Source: Henricia sp. BOLD:AAB3569 | Taxonomy: Eukaryota > Echinodermata > Asteroidea > Spinulosida > Echinasteridae | Direction of reading: 5' to 3' | Assembly: GCA_037783545.1 (NCBI GenBank) | Contig: JBBELK010001423.1 | Coordinates: 1-64,000, forward strand | DNA: 64,000 nt | In this document: one piece after another, positions 15,159-25,918 of the stretch | How positions within the stretch are numbered: position 1 is the first letter of the stretch | How the letters are laid out: each line of letters starts with the position of its first letter | Notes under the pieces: model-generated | Databases searched by the model: none | Told to the model about the DNA's origin: nothing | What the model saw: only the letters and a program-made list of their open reading frames with translations | Program-made: the position numbers and the translations under genes

Positions 15159-15808
15159 CATAGATGATATTCCTTGAATTTAACATTGACTGGTCATTCC
15201 GAAAATAAAATATGAAATTTGGAAAATGTTTAGATTTTGAGAAAATTTGTTGAATATTTGCCAAATTGTCCATTTTTCTTAGAAATAAGGTTCCAGACAG
15301 GCTATATTTTCATTATGAGTCATTTCTAAGACATTTTTAAAAATGTCAATTTTTAAAAATGTCAATTTTTGGCCATTTTTGATAAAAATTGATGTACTAA
15401 CCCCTTGTGATTTTTTTAATTTTTGGCGAAAAATGTTATGATTTAGATTTACCTTAAAATTGCAGGAAATGTTGCTTAGGACCCATAGATGATATTCCTT
15501 GAATTTAACATTGACTGGTCATTCCGAAAATAAAATATGAAATTTGGAAAATGTTTAGATTTTGAGAAAATTTGTTGAATATTTGCCAAATTGTCCATTT
15601 TTCTTAGAAATAAGGTTCCAGACAGGCTAAATTTTCATTATGAGTCATTTCTAAGACATTTTTAAAAATGTCAATTTTTAAAAATGTCAATTTTTGGCCA
15701 TTTTTGATAAAAATTGATGGACTAACCCCTTGTGATTTTTAAAATGTTTGGCCAAAAATGTTATGATTTAGATTTACCTTAAAATTACAGGAAATGTTGC
15801 TTAGGACC
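15159..15808. repeat. Two adjacent 325-base satellite monomers
   Basis: Both monomers carry the same 16-base internal duplication (AAAAATGTCAATTTTT twice, at about 15340 and 15664), which stretches each to 325 bases. The variant is not seen elsewhere in the array, so one altered monomer was duplicated locally near the array edge. Confidence 0.85.
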
Positions 15809-16594
15809 CTTAGATGATATTCCTTGAATTTAACCTTGACTGGTCATCCAGAAAATAAAATATGAAATTTGGAATATTTTTAGATTTTGAGAAAATTTGT
15901 TGAATTTTTGCCAAATTGTCCATTTTTCTTAGAAATAAGGTTCCAGACAGGCTAAGTTTTCATTATGAGTCATTTGTAAGACATTTTAAAAAACGTCAAT
16001 TGTTGGCCAATTTTGATAAAAATTGATGTACTAACCCCTTGTGATTTTTTTAATTTTTGGCGAAAAATGTTATGATTTAGATTTTCCTTAAAATTACAGG
16101 AAATATTGCTTAAGACCCATAGATGATATTCCTTGAATTTAACATTGACTGGTCATCCAGAAAATAAAATATGAAATTTGGAAAATTTTAGATTTTGAGA
16201 AAATTTGTTGAATATTTGCCAAATTGTCAATTTTTCTTAGAAATAAGGTTCCAGACAGGCTAAATTTTCATTATGAGTCATTTCTAAGACATTTTAAAAA
16301 ACGTCAATTTTTGGCCAATTTTGATAAAAATTGATGGACTAACCCCTTGTGATTTTTAAAATGTTTGGCCAAAAATGTTATGATTTAGATTTTCCTTAAA
16401 ATTACAGGAAATGTTGCTTAAGACCCATAGATGATATTCCTTGAATTTAACATTGACTGGTCATCTAGAAAATAAAATATGAAATTTGGAAAATGTTAAG
16501 ATTTTGAGAAAATTTGTTGAATATTTGCCAAATTGTCAATTTTTCTTAGAAATAAGGTTCCAGACAGGCTAAGTTTTCATTATGAGTCATTTAT

Positions 16595-16850
16595 ATTGTC
16601 AACAAGTGCATTGACACATTTCCATCCTCAAAGCAAAAGGGGAATGCACGACAATAGCAGTGAATTTTGTGACATTTCACTTTCCACCCACCCCTGTATT
16701 CCGCTATACTACACATCCCCCAATCGATTAATCATAACAAATGACACATCACTGTAAAGAGGAATAACGGGGCTTTCCAATGATACAAATTTCAAGGGAA
16801 ATGATTTAGTAACAAGAGAAAAATCGTCAGTCAAACTTTTTTTGAGGAGT
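16595..16850. other. Satellite/flank junction and unique sequence
   Basis: The last monomer breaks off within GAGTCATTT and unrelated sequence follows at once. I see no target-site duplication, transposon end or gene in this stretch. Confidence 0.6.
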
Positions 16851-17071
16851 TTAGCATGGTAGTCATCTACAGGGGGCACCTTATAATAGTACAGCATTTG
16901 TTTCAAATTTATCTGAAAGTTCCTTTTTACAGGGGGAAAATGTATGTTACGTGTGTGACGTCAGAAATGTCACAGAAACTTTTTCCCTGTAAAAAGAAAT
17001 TTTCAAGTAAATTTGAGACAAATGCTGTATTATTATATAAGGTGACCCCTATAGATGACTTCCATGCTATA
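16851..17071. mobile_element. Foldback element with ~90-bp arms
   Basis: The left arm 16851-16939 (starting TTAGCATGGTAGTCATC) is the imperfect reverse complement of the right arm about 16980-17071 (ending GATGACTTCCATGCTATA). The 40-base loop contains the palindrome TGACGTCA at 16956-16963. There is no coding capacity. This is probably a non-autonomous inverted-repeat element. Confidence 0.8.
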
Positions 17072-17325
17072 TTAATGCAAAAGTATTCACCAACAGGAAA
17101 TTTATTGAACATAATACAGTTCAAAAAGCTACACATGATTTCCAGCTAAAAGGTACTTCTTGTACGACTGGTAAAATTGTTTTAGGCAAATGGAATAAGT
17201 TATGAGAAATTTAACTCAAAAATCATTTTGTTTTGGTATGAAATGCATTGTAAATTGTGTTGATCTGAAATTAATTTTTGTAATTTTCTTTTTCAGAAAT
17301 GGGAGCTCATGAGGCTGCAAGCAGG

Positions 17326-17458
17326 GTTGTAGTCAAGTCCACCACAAGTCCCTGGGTCTTAATTCAAGTCACAGGCTACTCAAATGAACTCCAACAAAGG
17401 CATTCGTTTGTGCATGCTCATCCTTTGCTTCTGGACGTTTGACGGACTCGACTACAAC
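17326..17458. mobile_element. Short TIR element (GTTGTAGTC ends), copy 1
   Basis: The ends GTTGTAGTCAAGTCC and GGACTCGACTACAAC are inverted. A second, longer copy lies at 33123-33319 with the same internal strings (GGTCTTAATTCAAGTCAC, TTTGTGCATG). No target duplication is clear. Confidence 0.75.
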
Positions 17459-18127
17459 CTCGGTTCCAGACGGAATAGTTTTTAAATCTTTTCGCGAGTG
17501 ATGTCTTTGTGCCGTGGTACGTCGTAATCTGGAACAAATTGCCGATGGTATTTTTAGTCAATTGGGTATGTAGACAGAAAACTTGAGAAAGTCAATTTTC
17601 AGTTTATCGTCATGTTGTTACTGACAATATGTAACTTAATTGTAATTATATTTTCTTGTTTTACAGTGAATGTTTAATAAATCATTTTAATTGTATTTTT
17701 TTGTACACCATTTTTATTAATGTTTTCTTTAACAGGTAGAGGAGGGAAACCTCCACTTCAATATGTTAGAAAATTGGACAGGGGGTAACCCCCTGTTCGG
17801 TGTTTAATTTTTGCTGAGCGCACAGAACCTATCTGTAAAGACAATAGCAATTAGGACCTTGCATAAATTAAGTTAATGAACATTTTACTTGAATATATTA
17901 CTTGGTTTACTTATTGGAGTACAGAATAAAATGAGACTTGTTTACAAATGAAACTTTTGTTGTCAGTGACTTTTATTTTGACTTTGGAAGTTACTTTAAC
18001 TATATAACACTATTTAAATAAGATTGTTTACAAACATTACTATATTTGTTTAAGTACATTTAACAATGCTACAAGAGAAATAAATACAATTGGTTGTTGC
18101 TAAATGAAGACAAGAATATTAAGTACA
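17459..18127. other. No gene seen
   Basis: AT-rich sequence with no open frame, repeat or splice pattern that I can support. Confidence 0.5.
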
Positions 18128-18440
18128 AGTCAATGTTTACAAACTGTTAGTCATTTTTTTTTTTGAGAGAGAATAATTTGAGCAAGTTTTGGTTTGTTTA
18201 CAAACTGATAGTAATTTTTGAGACACTGAAGAGTTGTGTGCTTAGGGATGGATAGAAGATTCAATGTTTACAAACTGTTAATCAATTTTTGGAGAGAGGC
18301 TTGAACAAATTTAGGACAAGCTGTTAGTCATTTTTTTGAGACACTGAAGAGTTGTGTGCTTAGGGACTGACTGATAGATGGAAGGTTCAGTTGAGTTGAT
18401 TCAATGTTTACAAACTGTTTTTGGAGAGAGGCTTGGACAG
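18128..18440. repeat. Degenerate tandem repeat with TGTTTACAAACTG
   Basis: The block TGTTTACAAACTGTTAGTCA, then TTTTTGAGACACTGAAGAG and TGTGTGCTTAGGGA, recurs about three times with indels. TGTTTACAAAC also resembles a forkhead-type site, but the repetition explains it better. Confidence 0.6.
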
Positions 18441-18789
18441 CAGAGCTTCTTGTTGGAAAGTTTTTTTGGGAACTCTGTGGCAGAAGGTTCAATCATCCTG
18501 ATTTCTTCAACTTGTGTCTGCGGGGGAAAAGTAAAAAGTTTTTAAACAGTATAGTAAATCTACAGATGGCACAAATGCAACATTTCCATATTTGTTGAAT
18601 CAGATAATGTTTTTCTATGCTGTAAACTCAGGCATGCAACTGTGTTACAAGGGAAATGCAAACAAATCTCCGACTTTGTACAGTGTTTTTTTAATTCCCG
18701 ATGGTGCAGATGAGGAAAAGTTAAATGCCTGTAAACTGCAACTCCTGAAGGCCCAATGGTCATTTTTCGAAAACTGGAGATACTTTATA

Positions 18790-19202
18790 CAGTAAAGAGG
18801 GCATTTTGGCAATACAGACCATATTTTCGAGAAAATACCTTTGTCTGGTCTCAAAATAAAAGAAATAAGTTTCAGTTGTTCTGAAGAGATAACTTAGGCC
18901 CAAAAAGGGTTACAAATAGTGTGACAACATGCCTTTCTAAAAACCCTGTGATCAAATTTCCAATATACGCTCGTAACCGGGACGGACACTTGTGTTACAT
19001 TTTAGGCCGTCCCAGTTACGAGTGTATATTGGAAATTGGTATACAGGGTTTTTAGAAAGGCATGTTGTCACACTATTTGTAACCCTTTTTGGGCCCAAGT
19101 TATCTCTTCAGAACAACTGAAACTTATTTATTTTATTTTGAGACCAGACAAAGGTATTTTCTGGAAAATATGGTATGTGTTGCCAAAATTCCCCCCTTAC
19201 CG
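18790..19202. mobile_element. Large foldback element, ~195-bp stem, 22-base loop
   Basis: The left arm (about 18790-18985) and right arm (about 19008-19202) are reverse complements with few mismatches. They meet at GTAACCGGGACGG and CCGTCCCAGTTAC around a 22-base loop. No open frame is shared by the arms. A transcript through it would form a long double-stranded RNA. Confidence 0.88.
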
Positions 19203-19767
19203 TGGAAAATGCCAGTATATTGGGGCTCACCGTGGGTCAATCTTGGCCACTCTGAAGACGATGCAGTGAGGTCTGCCAAAACAGATCTTGAAAATATTCA
19301 GCTCCTGGTCGACATCGCTTGGCACACACGTCTTTGTCACCTGTCACAAATTAAGAAAACATAAAGACTACGTTATAAAATGCTGCAAGTTTAGAGAAAA
19401 TTAAAAGTTGATGAATTTTTCAATTTGGCTGGAAAAATGAAGACACGTTAGGTTGCTTACAAAGATTAACATCTGATTTGTTTAAAATCATGGATTGCCT
19501 CACGCATGGTGGAGTTTACGAATAAACTGCTTTGGAGAAATTAACGTGAAGTGTAGAGCAATTAAAATGCAAGATGAGAGGCATTTCCGCAAATATTTGA
19601 ATGTGTAGTGGAATTTTCCCCAATGAGTGTTCACTGTAAAAACTGCAGGCTACATTCACAATCAGAGTTGATTGGGATGGTAGAGACGACCCTACCGGGG
19701 TACATCAGTATGGATTTTCAGCAAAGACAAAAAAGATTCAAAATTTAACTTTGAAACGTACCAAAAC
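19203..19767. other. No gene seen
   Basis: Low-complexity AT-rich stretch. The short open frames have no recognisable domain. Confidence 0.45.
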
Positions 19768-19895
19768 AGGTTGGAAACGGGCAAAAATTGTTTTCCTGAT
19801 AATTTCTGAGACATTTTTTAAAAAGTCATATATTTTTTTATGCCGATTTGTGCAAATAACTGCTGGACTAACCCCTTGTGATTTAAAAAAAAAAT
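19768..19895 (+). repeat. Diverged single relic of the 309-bp satellite monomer
   Basis: TTCTGAGACATTTTTT, then AAAAAGTCA, then CTGGACTAACCCCTTGTGA line up in order and roughly at satellite spacing with the array strings TTCTAAGACATTTT, AAAACGTCA and TGGACTAACCCCTTGTGA. Upstream AGGTTGGAAACGGGC fits AGGTTCCAGACAGGC. The copy lies 3.2 kb outside the array, in the same orientation, and is much more diverged than any array monomer. Confidence 0.7.
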
Positions 19896-20396
19896 TATTG
19901 TCATAAAATTGACCCAAAATGGATTTGCAGTAAAGATGAACAGAACAATGGACTGTGACTTACTGATACTGTAGGTCAACACTGGCCAGATTTCTTCTCC
20001 CAGCAAATCTCAACATGATGGGTGGTGCATATGAACAGTAGCCACAGACTAAAAGGGAAAGAAAATATATAAGTTAACTAAGTTATGGTACTTACAAATC
20101 AGAGCTACATGTAAGACTTCAAACCAAATATCTAACACTAAAGTGGAAAATGTGTGGAGGTATGAATGAACTTAATGCATTTTATGAAAGCAGAATTGAT
20201 CCAAACAAAAGATGGTTTATTTTAGCTAGTTCATCCACACTGGTACAACCGCAGAAATGCTATCATCTAACTAAATATGACGGTGCCAAATCGGTGCCAA
20301 AACAGACAACAGGCCCGAAAATGTTATGGAGTTTGAGCGGAATTTGCTCAAAGATGTTTTAGTAATTAAAAAAGAAAATACAAAAATGTGCCTTAC

Positions 20397-21480
20397 AAAA
20401 GTGCTTAAAAGATCTGCTCGGCTGTGGGTTCGAGTCCCACCCAAGCACTGGTTTTTAATGATTCAAACTGACAGTCCGACACCAGCTCACTGAGTGGGCG
20501 AGTGGTTAAGACAACTGCTCTACAATGCAGAAGGCTGTGGGTTCGAGTCCCACCCAAGCACAAGGTTCTAACATAGTTCTTGGGAAAGCGCTGAGCACAT
20601 AGCAAAAATAAATATCGTCAAAAAGGGGCAAGGGATTAGTTGTGATGCCAACTGCTCCACGATTCAAATAGACCCTTTTGCACCAATGCACTGAGTAGTT
20701 GAATAATTTGAGACAACTGCTCTAGGTTCAAGTCCCACCCAACCACATTTTGATGTTTTTAGCAGTTCTTATAAATTTGACCAAGAAAGGGCAGTTGTGA
20801 TACCAACTGCTCCATGATTCAGACTGGCCCTTTGATACCAGCGCACTGAGTGGTCAAGTGGTTGAGGCAACTACTCTAGATTAGTTGTGATACCAACTTC
20901 CATGATTCAAATTGGCCCTTTGACACCTGCGTAATGATTGGTTGAAAGGTTAAAAACAACTGCTCTAGAATTCAGAAGGTTGTGGGTTCAAGTCCACCCA
21001 AGCACAGGTTTTAACAGAGTTCTTGGCAAAGCTCCGAGCATAAAGTGCTGATAAATTGCATCAGAAAAGGGCAGGGGATTAGTTGTGAAACCAACTGGCT
21101 CTTTGAGACCAGTACTCTCAGTGGTCGAATGAGTGAGGCAACTGTTCTAGGTTCCAGTCCCAACTGCTCCATGATTTGAACCAGCACACCGAGTGGTCAA
21201 GTCAACTGTTGTAGTAGAATGTAGGAGAATGAGGATATGGGTTCGAGTCCCACCCAAGCACATTTTGATATTTTTAATTGTTCTTATAAATTGTCGGAAA
21301 AGGGCAAGGGATTAGTTTTGATACTAAATGTTGCAAGAATCAAACAGGCCCTTTGACACCAGCACACCGAGAGGTTGAGTAGTTAAGGAAACTGCTTCAG
21401 AATGCAGAAGGTTGTGGGTTCGAATCCCACCCAAGCACAAATTGTTAACATAATGATAGTTCTTGGGAAAGCACTGAGCA
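20397..21480 (+). repeat. Tandem array of tRNA-derived (SINE-like) units
   Basis: Several degenerate units each hold a T-arm/B-box (GGGTTCGAGTCCCACC or variants near 20428, 20540, 20985, 21238, 21418) followed by CAAGCAC. They are preceded by a GTGGTTAAG-type D-arm/A-box region and a CTGC..GCAG anticodon-like stem. The linker reads GTTCTTGGGAAAGC-CTGAGCA and AAAGGGCAAGGGATTAG. Acceptor stems do not pair, so these are pseudo-tRNAs. The unit is roughly 200-290 bases with internal deletions. Confidence 0.75.
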
Positions 21481-21768
21481 AAAGTGCTGTACGATTATAT
21501 TGGGAAAGAGCAAGCTATTCCTAATGTAGAGAAGTAGTAACAAGCTGATGATTACAATACCTAAAAGCTGCTCATGATGACAAATGAATTCCAACAAGAG
21601 AGAGACATGCATGTGGAGTCCAATAGTCCAGGTGAGGCCAGCCCAAGCATGGGCAGCAACACAAGGGAGCTTCATAAATTGGTCCTGTTAAAAGGAAATC
21701 AAATAAAATGCATGAGTATGTAAAGTTTACTTAATTACTCTGTTGTGAATGTGGGTGGGTCTTTAAAG

Positions 21769-22017
21769 CCTAGCGTACATCCACATTGCAACTGGAACTT
21801 CTGGAAGCAACTACACTGTAGTGGCAACTGGTGTTTCCGGCAGCTGGAAGCAACTCGCGGCAACTGGGAGCAACTGATCAGTTGCTCAAAAAGGTTGATG
21901 TGCTCGTACTTGCAACTACTGGCAACTGGAGTTGCCGCGAGTTGCTCATGTTCTACCTTCTGGCAACTGTAGTTTAGTTGTACCCAGTTGCGGTCAGTTG
22001 CGTCATGTACATGCTAG
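21769..22017. mobile_element. Foldback element rich in CAACTG/CAGTTG
   Basis: The ends CTAGCGTACAT and ATGTACATGCTAG are near-inverted. The interior holds more than a dozen CAACTG or CAGTTG hexamers. At 21868-21887 there is a perfect 20-base palindrome, GAGCAACTGATCAGTTGCTC. The hexamers fit E-boxes formally, but repeat structure is the simpler reading. Confidence 0.65.
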
Positions 22018-22319
22018 ATTGGTTCCCGATCCCTATAGATTGGTTCGCTTATTGCGAAAATATAGGGATCGGTAAAGGGCAGCCATGACGGGCAGAATTC
22101 TGCCCGTCACGTGGTTATTATTATTTTTATATTTTTTTAGTAAGTGCGCAGATTTTGAATTGACATTTGTAACTTGGCCGTGCGTGTCGAACATATCCAA
22201 TTATGTAAATAAAGTACATTGCCTAAAGCAAAGGGCTTGGCCAATTTTTAAATATAAAAAACACAATGCGCACGCGCAAAGACGACCAATTACAGATCAA
22301 GATGAAGCGCCCTTTAACT

Positions 22320-22450
22320 GTCCTTATATTCTCCTGTGTGGAATATGTGGACGGGAACCAGTCTATCTACGCACATACATTGAAAGATCTAGACTGGTTC
22401 ACGTCCACATATTCCACACAGGAGAATAGACTGGTTCCCGTCCACATATT
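22320..22450. repeat. Inverted/direct repeat with ACTGGTTC and CCACATATTCCACA
   Basis: GTGTGGAATATGTGGACG is followed by its reverse complement CGTCCACATATTCCACAC twice (about 22396 and 22438). Each is joined to the AACCAGTCTA motif or its complement. This is a small foldback cluster with no coding signal. Confidence 0.6.
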
Positions 22451-22499
22451 CCACACTTTCGCAATAAGCGAACCAATCTATGAAAGATCACGCCCACAT

Positions 22500-22690
22500 A
22501 TCACGAACACCGCGACCCCACACATTGAAATATCCCACATATATGTCGAAATATCCCACATATATTTTTAACATTGCATATATATGTCAAATTATTGCAC
22601 ATATATTTTCAACATCGCATACATATGAAAAAACATCGCACATATGAAAAAACATCGCATATATATATTTAACATCGCACACAATTTGTG
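22500..22690. repeat. AT-rich degenerate tandem repeat (CATATAT / AACATCGCA)
   Basis: About eight imperfect repeats of (A)CATCGCA-CATATAT with spacers of about 25 bases. Confidence 0.65.
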
Positions 22691-22834
22691 CATTATCGAA
22701 TATTGCAACGTTCCACACGCCATAGTATGGGTGGTTTATATTTCTCTGCAGGGCTTGCTAAGCTCACGTGATAGTCAATCCCAACCAGTGAGGATCGAAC
22801 AACTGCACTATACCGTGATTCGAGACCACCAGTT

Positions 22835-22905
22835 GGCTTCATGGCTCAATTGTAGGGCGTCTGCACGTTAAGCAGAAAGTCCGCGGTTCGAATCCTGGTG
22901 GAGCC
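22835..22905 (+). repeat. tRNA-Asn(GTT)-like head of a SINE
   Basis: The cloverleaf can be drawn: acceptor GGCTTCA/TGGAGCC, D stem GCTC/GGGC, anticodon stem TCTGC/GCAGA with loop ACGTTAA, and a TTCGAAT T-loop. Position 33 is C instead of the universal U, and the T stem has two mismatches. The same head continues into the same non-tRNA body (AAGTTGCTTTTCACTGCATCC) at two other places. It is therefore a SINE head rather than a working tRNA gene. Confidence 0.75.
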
Positions 22906-23010
22906 AAGTTGCTTTTCACTGCATCCAGATTTCCCAAACTCATAGGGGCATTTGTCTACATTTCTGTCGAATTATTTTACCCCGGCGGTCCCTGGGTCAT
23001 AATCACTTTA
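22906..23010 (+). mobile_element. Body of the tRNA-Asn-like SINE
   Basis: Runs from AAGTTGCTTTTCACTGCATC to CGGTCCCTGGGTCATAATCA. Homologous bodies are at 25030-25135 (+, head missing) and 48040-48146 (-). Confidence 0.65.
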
Positions 23011-23044
23011 TATTCATACAATATTTTGTGTGCAAGCAGTTCCA

Positions 23045-23215
23045 TGAAATCGGCACCCAGGCAAAAAACATTTATTTTCTTTGCATTCACAGGTACCCAC
23101 GAGACACCCATTTGCTCTTGGGTGGAGAGAAGCAATATATAACAAAGTGCCTTGCTTAAGAACATATACGCACCATGGTCCGGCGAGATTCGAACCCATA
23201 ACCTGTAAAATAGGC
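23045..23215 (-). mobile_element. Second tRNA-derived SINE, minus orientation
   Basis: Read on the minus strand it has a B-box-like GGTTATGGGTTCGAATCTC, then CTTAAGCAAGGCACTTTG, then CACCCAAGAGCAAATGGG and GTACCTGTGAATGC. This order (T-arm, GGCAAG-CACTT, ATGGG-TACCTG) is that of tRNA-derived SINEs common in marine invertebrates. It abuts the tRNA-Asn-like SINE. Confidence 0.65.
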
Positions 23216-24862
23216 CGTTTTCGTAATGTATCCAAATTAATGGAATTTTTTTTTTGTGACATTGCTTTGTGATGAGCTACACCGACACTTTAAAGAAGCG
23301 TATCCAGATCACATTTTGAGCCTCCACTTTTTTCCATATGTGTTGAGATTTTGATACCAAAGCGATCATTGTGTCATATATTTTTCTCATTACCATTCTG
23401 AAATTTCGCGCCCCAAATATATTTCCAGGGATATGGTCAAAAATTCACCAATGTTTTGTAACTAATTTATCTGGTTACATAAAGCAATGCAGTGATTACT
23501 CCAACCTTTTTGCTTCCACATCCAAATTGGAGATTGCAAATGTTCTGTTTTCTCTCCATGGATAGTATTTCGTAGAGGTATTTTATATGATTATTAAGTT
23601 AGAACATTAATCCATTTTCTGGGAAAATCTGATGAACACGCGCTCCTTTAAAGACAGATTACATGATTGGAAAACTTAGATGAAGTATACTTGTGAAGTA
23701 AAATTTTGGGTAACTGCAATTAATGATGTACCTACTGGTTTAAATTCGATTTCAGTGTATCGTTTTACATAAAGCATGCGTGGAATTTGCAAACATTACT
23801 TAAATCTATAAACATGCAGATTTGGGTATATACGATGATGCACGTACGCCGGCATCATCATGCACCAGCCGTCGGCCAAAGTACCCCACCGTCAAGCCTG
23901 GCATGTTTGATTTTTTTAAAGGTATAGTCGACTTGATTGGAAATTACACTCCACAAAAATTATGAATTATTATCTAAAAGATTATACTCGTTATCAAGAT
24001 GGTAATGGTAGTAATCATCCTGTGAAATTATTTCGTCTGAAGTGCCCCCAAAATGACAAAACGGTTTGAATCTCCAAAGATTGCCTGTAGCGATTTTTTG
24101 AGCCATTCATTCACGCACAAAAACCATGCTTGGATTGTTCACGTTTTCTGAAGTATACTGCATCTATGTGGCTGAAATTTCTACAAGGCAGTTTTCTCAA
24201 CCTGCAGGGCTTTCAATTACCAGTGGAAATCACGCCGTTTTTAACAATTTACCAAACATGTACATGTATATATATATAAACTACCTTAATGACGAACATG
24301 TACTGATTTCCTTTGCGCCAGTTAAGTTGAACATTCACCTTTTAGCCTTGAAAACGTGTTTGCTAATGCTATTTGTTTAGCAAGGTTGCGAAATTCTGGG
24401 TGGGAAAACCCAATTATATTTATTTTTAGAGCATGATGTTTCTGCATTACATTATTTTCTACACAATATCGTGTCCTATAAAAGAGTTTGGAATTTTTAT
24501 TTTATTTTATGAAAAATGAGTAAAATTATATAATTATCACTGTTGTTTGGTTAACAGATATGTTCCAGTTGACAGGCTGATAACCGGTAACACCTTATTA
24601 ACAGGATGTTAACACCCATGCTAACAAGCTGTAAGCACACAGCAAAATAAAGATGACAAATAACAGACAAATAACACTGAATTCTCAACTAGTGGTCTTG
24701 CAGTGTTAGTATTTTTTCCTAAAAATTACAGAAATGAGAAAAAAATATCACAAAATAACTAAAATTAAGGCGACGTTATCAATGGTTTAGAGGTATCCTC
24801 ATGAAAATATTATTAACTCCTCAGAAAAGTTTGGAAATTTTCCATCACCTTTTGTGACCTGC

Positions 24863-25018
24863 TGGGGCCAATTTCATGGCGTTGTTTAGCACAAAAAATT
24901 GCTACCACAGAATTTCTTTGCTTTATTTTGCAAAACTGGGTTGTGTATTTACTGATATTTTGCTCCTGTTCCTAAAAATACAATTTTTACAGAGCAAAGA
25001 AATTATGTGCTAAACAAA
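24863..25018. mobile_element. GGGGCCAATTTCATGG foldback family, partial copy
   Basis: The left end TGGGGCCAATTTCATGGCG is present, but the right end is cut off at the duplication breakpoint (GTGCTAAACAAA). Confidence 0.75.
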
Positions 25019-25149
25019 TCCCGGTGGAGCCAAGTTGCTTTTCACTGCATCCAGATTTCCCAAACTCATAGGGGCATTTGTCCACATTTCTGTCGAATTA
25101 ATTTACCCCGGCGGTCCCTGGGTCATAATCACTTATTCATACAATTTTT

Positions 25150-25335
25150 TGTGTGCAAGCAGTTCCATGAAATCGGCACCCAGGCAAAAAACATTTATTT
25201 TCTTTGCATTCACAGGTACCCACGAGACACCCATTTGCTCTTGGGTGGAGAGAGGCAATATATAACAAAGTGCCTTGCTTAAGAACATATACGCACCATG
25301 GTACGGCGAGATTCGAACCCATAACCTGTAAAATA
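25150..25335 (-). mobile_element. tRNA-derived SINE, minus, duplicated copy
   Basis: The counterpart of 23045-23215, carried along by the segmental duplication. It has the same B-box, CTTAAGCAAGGCACTTTG and ATGGG-TACCTG landmarks. Confidence 0.65.
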
Positions 25336-25831
25336 GGCCGTTTTCGTAATGTATCCAAATTAATGGAATTTGTTTTTTTGTGACATTGCCTTGTGATGAG
25401 CTACACCGACACTTTAAAATGAGCGTGTCCAGATCACATTTTGAGCCTCAAATTGTTTTCATATGTGTTGAGATTTTGATACCATATCGATCATGTGTCA
25501 TATATTTTTCTCATTACCATTCTGAAATTTTGCGTCCCAAATCCGTATATTTCCAGGGATATGATCAAAAATTAACCAATGTTTTGTAAATCCACGAAGT
25601 GTTTTGTAACTAATTTATCTGGTTACATAAAGCAATGCAGTGATTACTCCAACCTTTTTGCGTCCACATCCAAATTGGAGATTGCAAATTTTCTGTTTTC
25701 TCTCCATGGATAATATTTCGGAAAGGTATTTTATATGATTGTTAAGTTAGAACATAATCCATTTTCTGAAAATAATCTGATGAACACGCTCCTTTAAAGA
25801 CAGATTACATGATTGGAAAACTTAGATGCAG

Positions 25832-25918
25832 TAGGCAGGCGCGGATCTACACTCCTTTAGCAGTGCTTTGCGCGCGCCACTTTAGTTTGCCCGCTCCAAC
25901 AGAGGGCAAACTGTATAC
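25832..25918. mobile_element. Small insertion beginning GGCAGGCGCGGATCTA
   Basis: Present in copy 2 but absent from the matching point of copy 1 (near 23668), so it is an insertion or a deletion in the other copy. It contains the hairpin AGTTTGCCC/GGGCAAACT. CAGGCGCGGATC resembles the ends of some hAT-type transposons; that link is a guess. Confidence 0.45.

Larger units (their letters stand above)
1..16594. repeat. 309-bp AT-rich satellite array, about 53.5 monomers
   Basis: A head-to-tail array of one monomer. Successive copies of the landmark CATAG(A/G)TGATATTCCT fall 309 bases apart (for example 4341, 4650, 4959, 5268, 5577, 5886, 6195, 6504, 6813). Each monomer carries the strings GACTGGTCATC, GAGAAAATTTGTTGAAT, TTGCCAAATTGTC, GACAGGCTAA and CTAACCCCTTGTGA. 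Monomers fall into variants: A (CCTCG start, ATCCATAAAAATAAAA), B (CATCTAGAAAAT), C (TTGCAGACAGGCTAAG), D (CATTAGGAGTC), E (TTTAGCATTGAC, CATCCCG) and F (CCCTTAGATG, AACCTTGAC). Variant order repeats, giving higher-order units. The array runs off the left edge and stops abruptly inside a monomer near 16594. The short open frames inside are chance frames, with no coding signal. It could be pericentromeric or centromeric satellite; nothing here decides that. Confidence 0.97.
22893..25018 (+). repeat. Segmental tandem duplication, copy 1
   Basis: This ~2.1-kb block is repeated directly at 25019-27410, starting at the same point inside the tRNA-Asn-like SINE (GGTGGAGCCAAGTTGC at about 22896 and 25022) and ending at GTGCTAAACAAA. 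Homology runs throughout with moderate divergence and indels. No gene is visible in either copy. Confidence 0.88.

Noticed and set aside
16956-16963. TGACGTCA as a CRE site
   Set aside because: It lies in the loop of a foldback element with no promoter nearby; probably coincidental.
21769-22017. E-box enhancer cluster
   Set aside because: The CAACTG hexamers are part of a palindromic repeat element with inverted ends; no gene lies nearby.
22835-22905. Functional tRNA-Asn gene
   Set aside because: C33, T-stem mismatches, and repetition with an attached SINE body at other sites.
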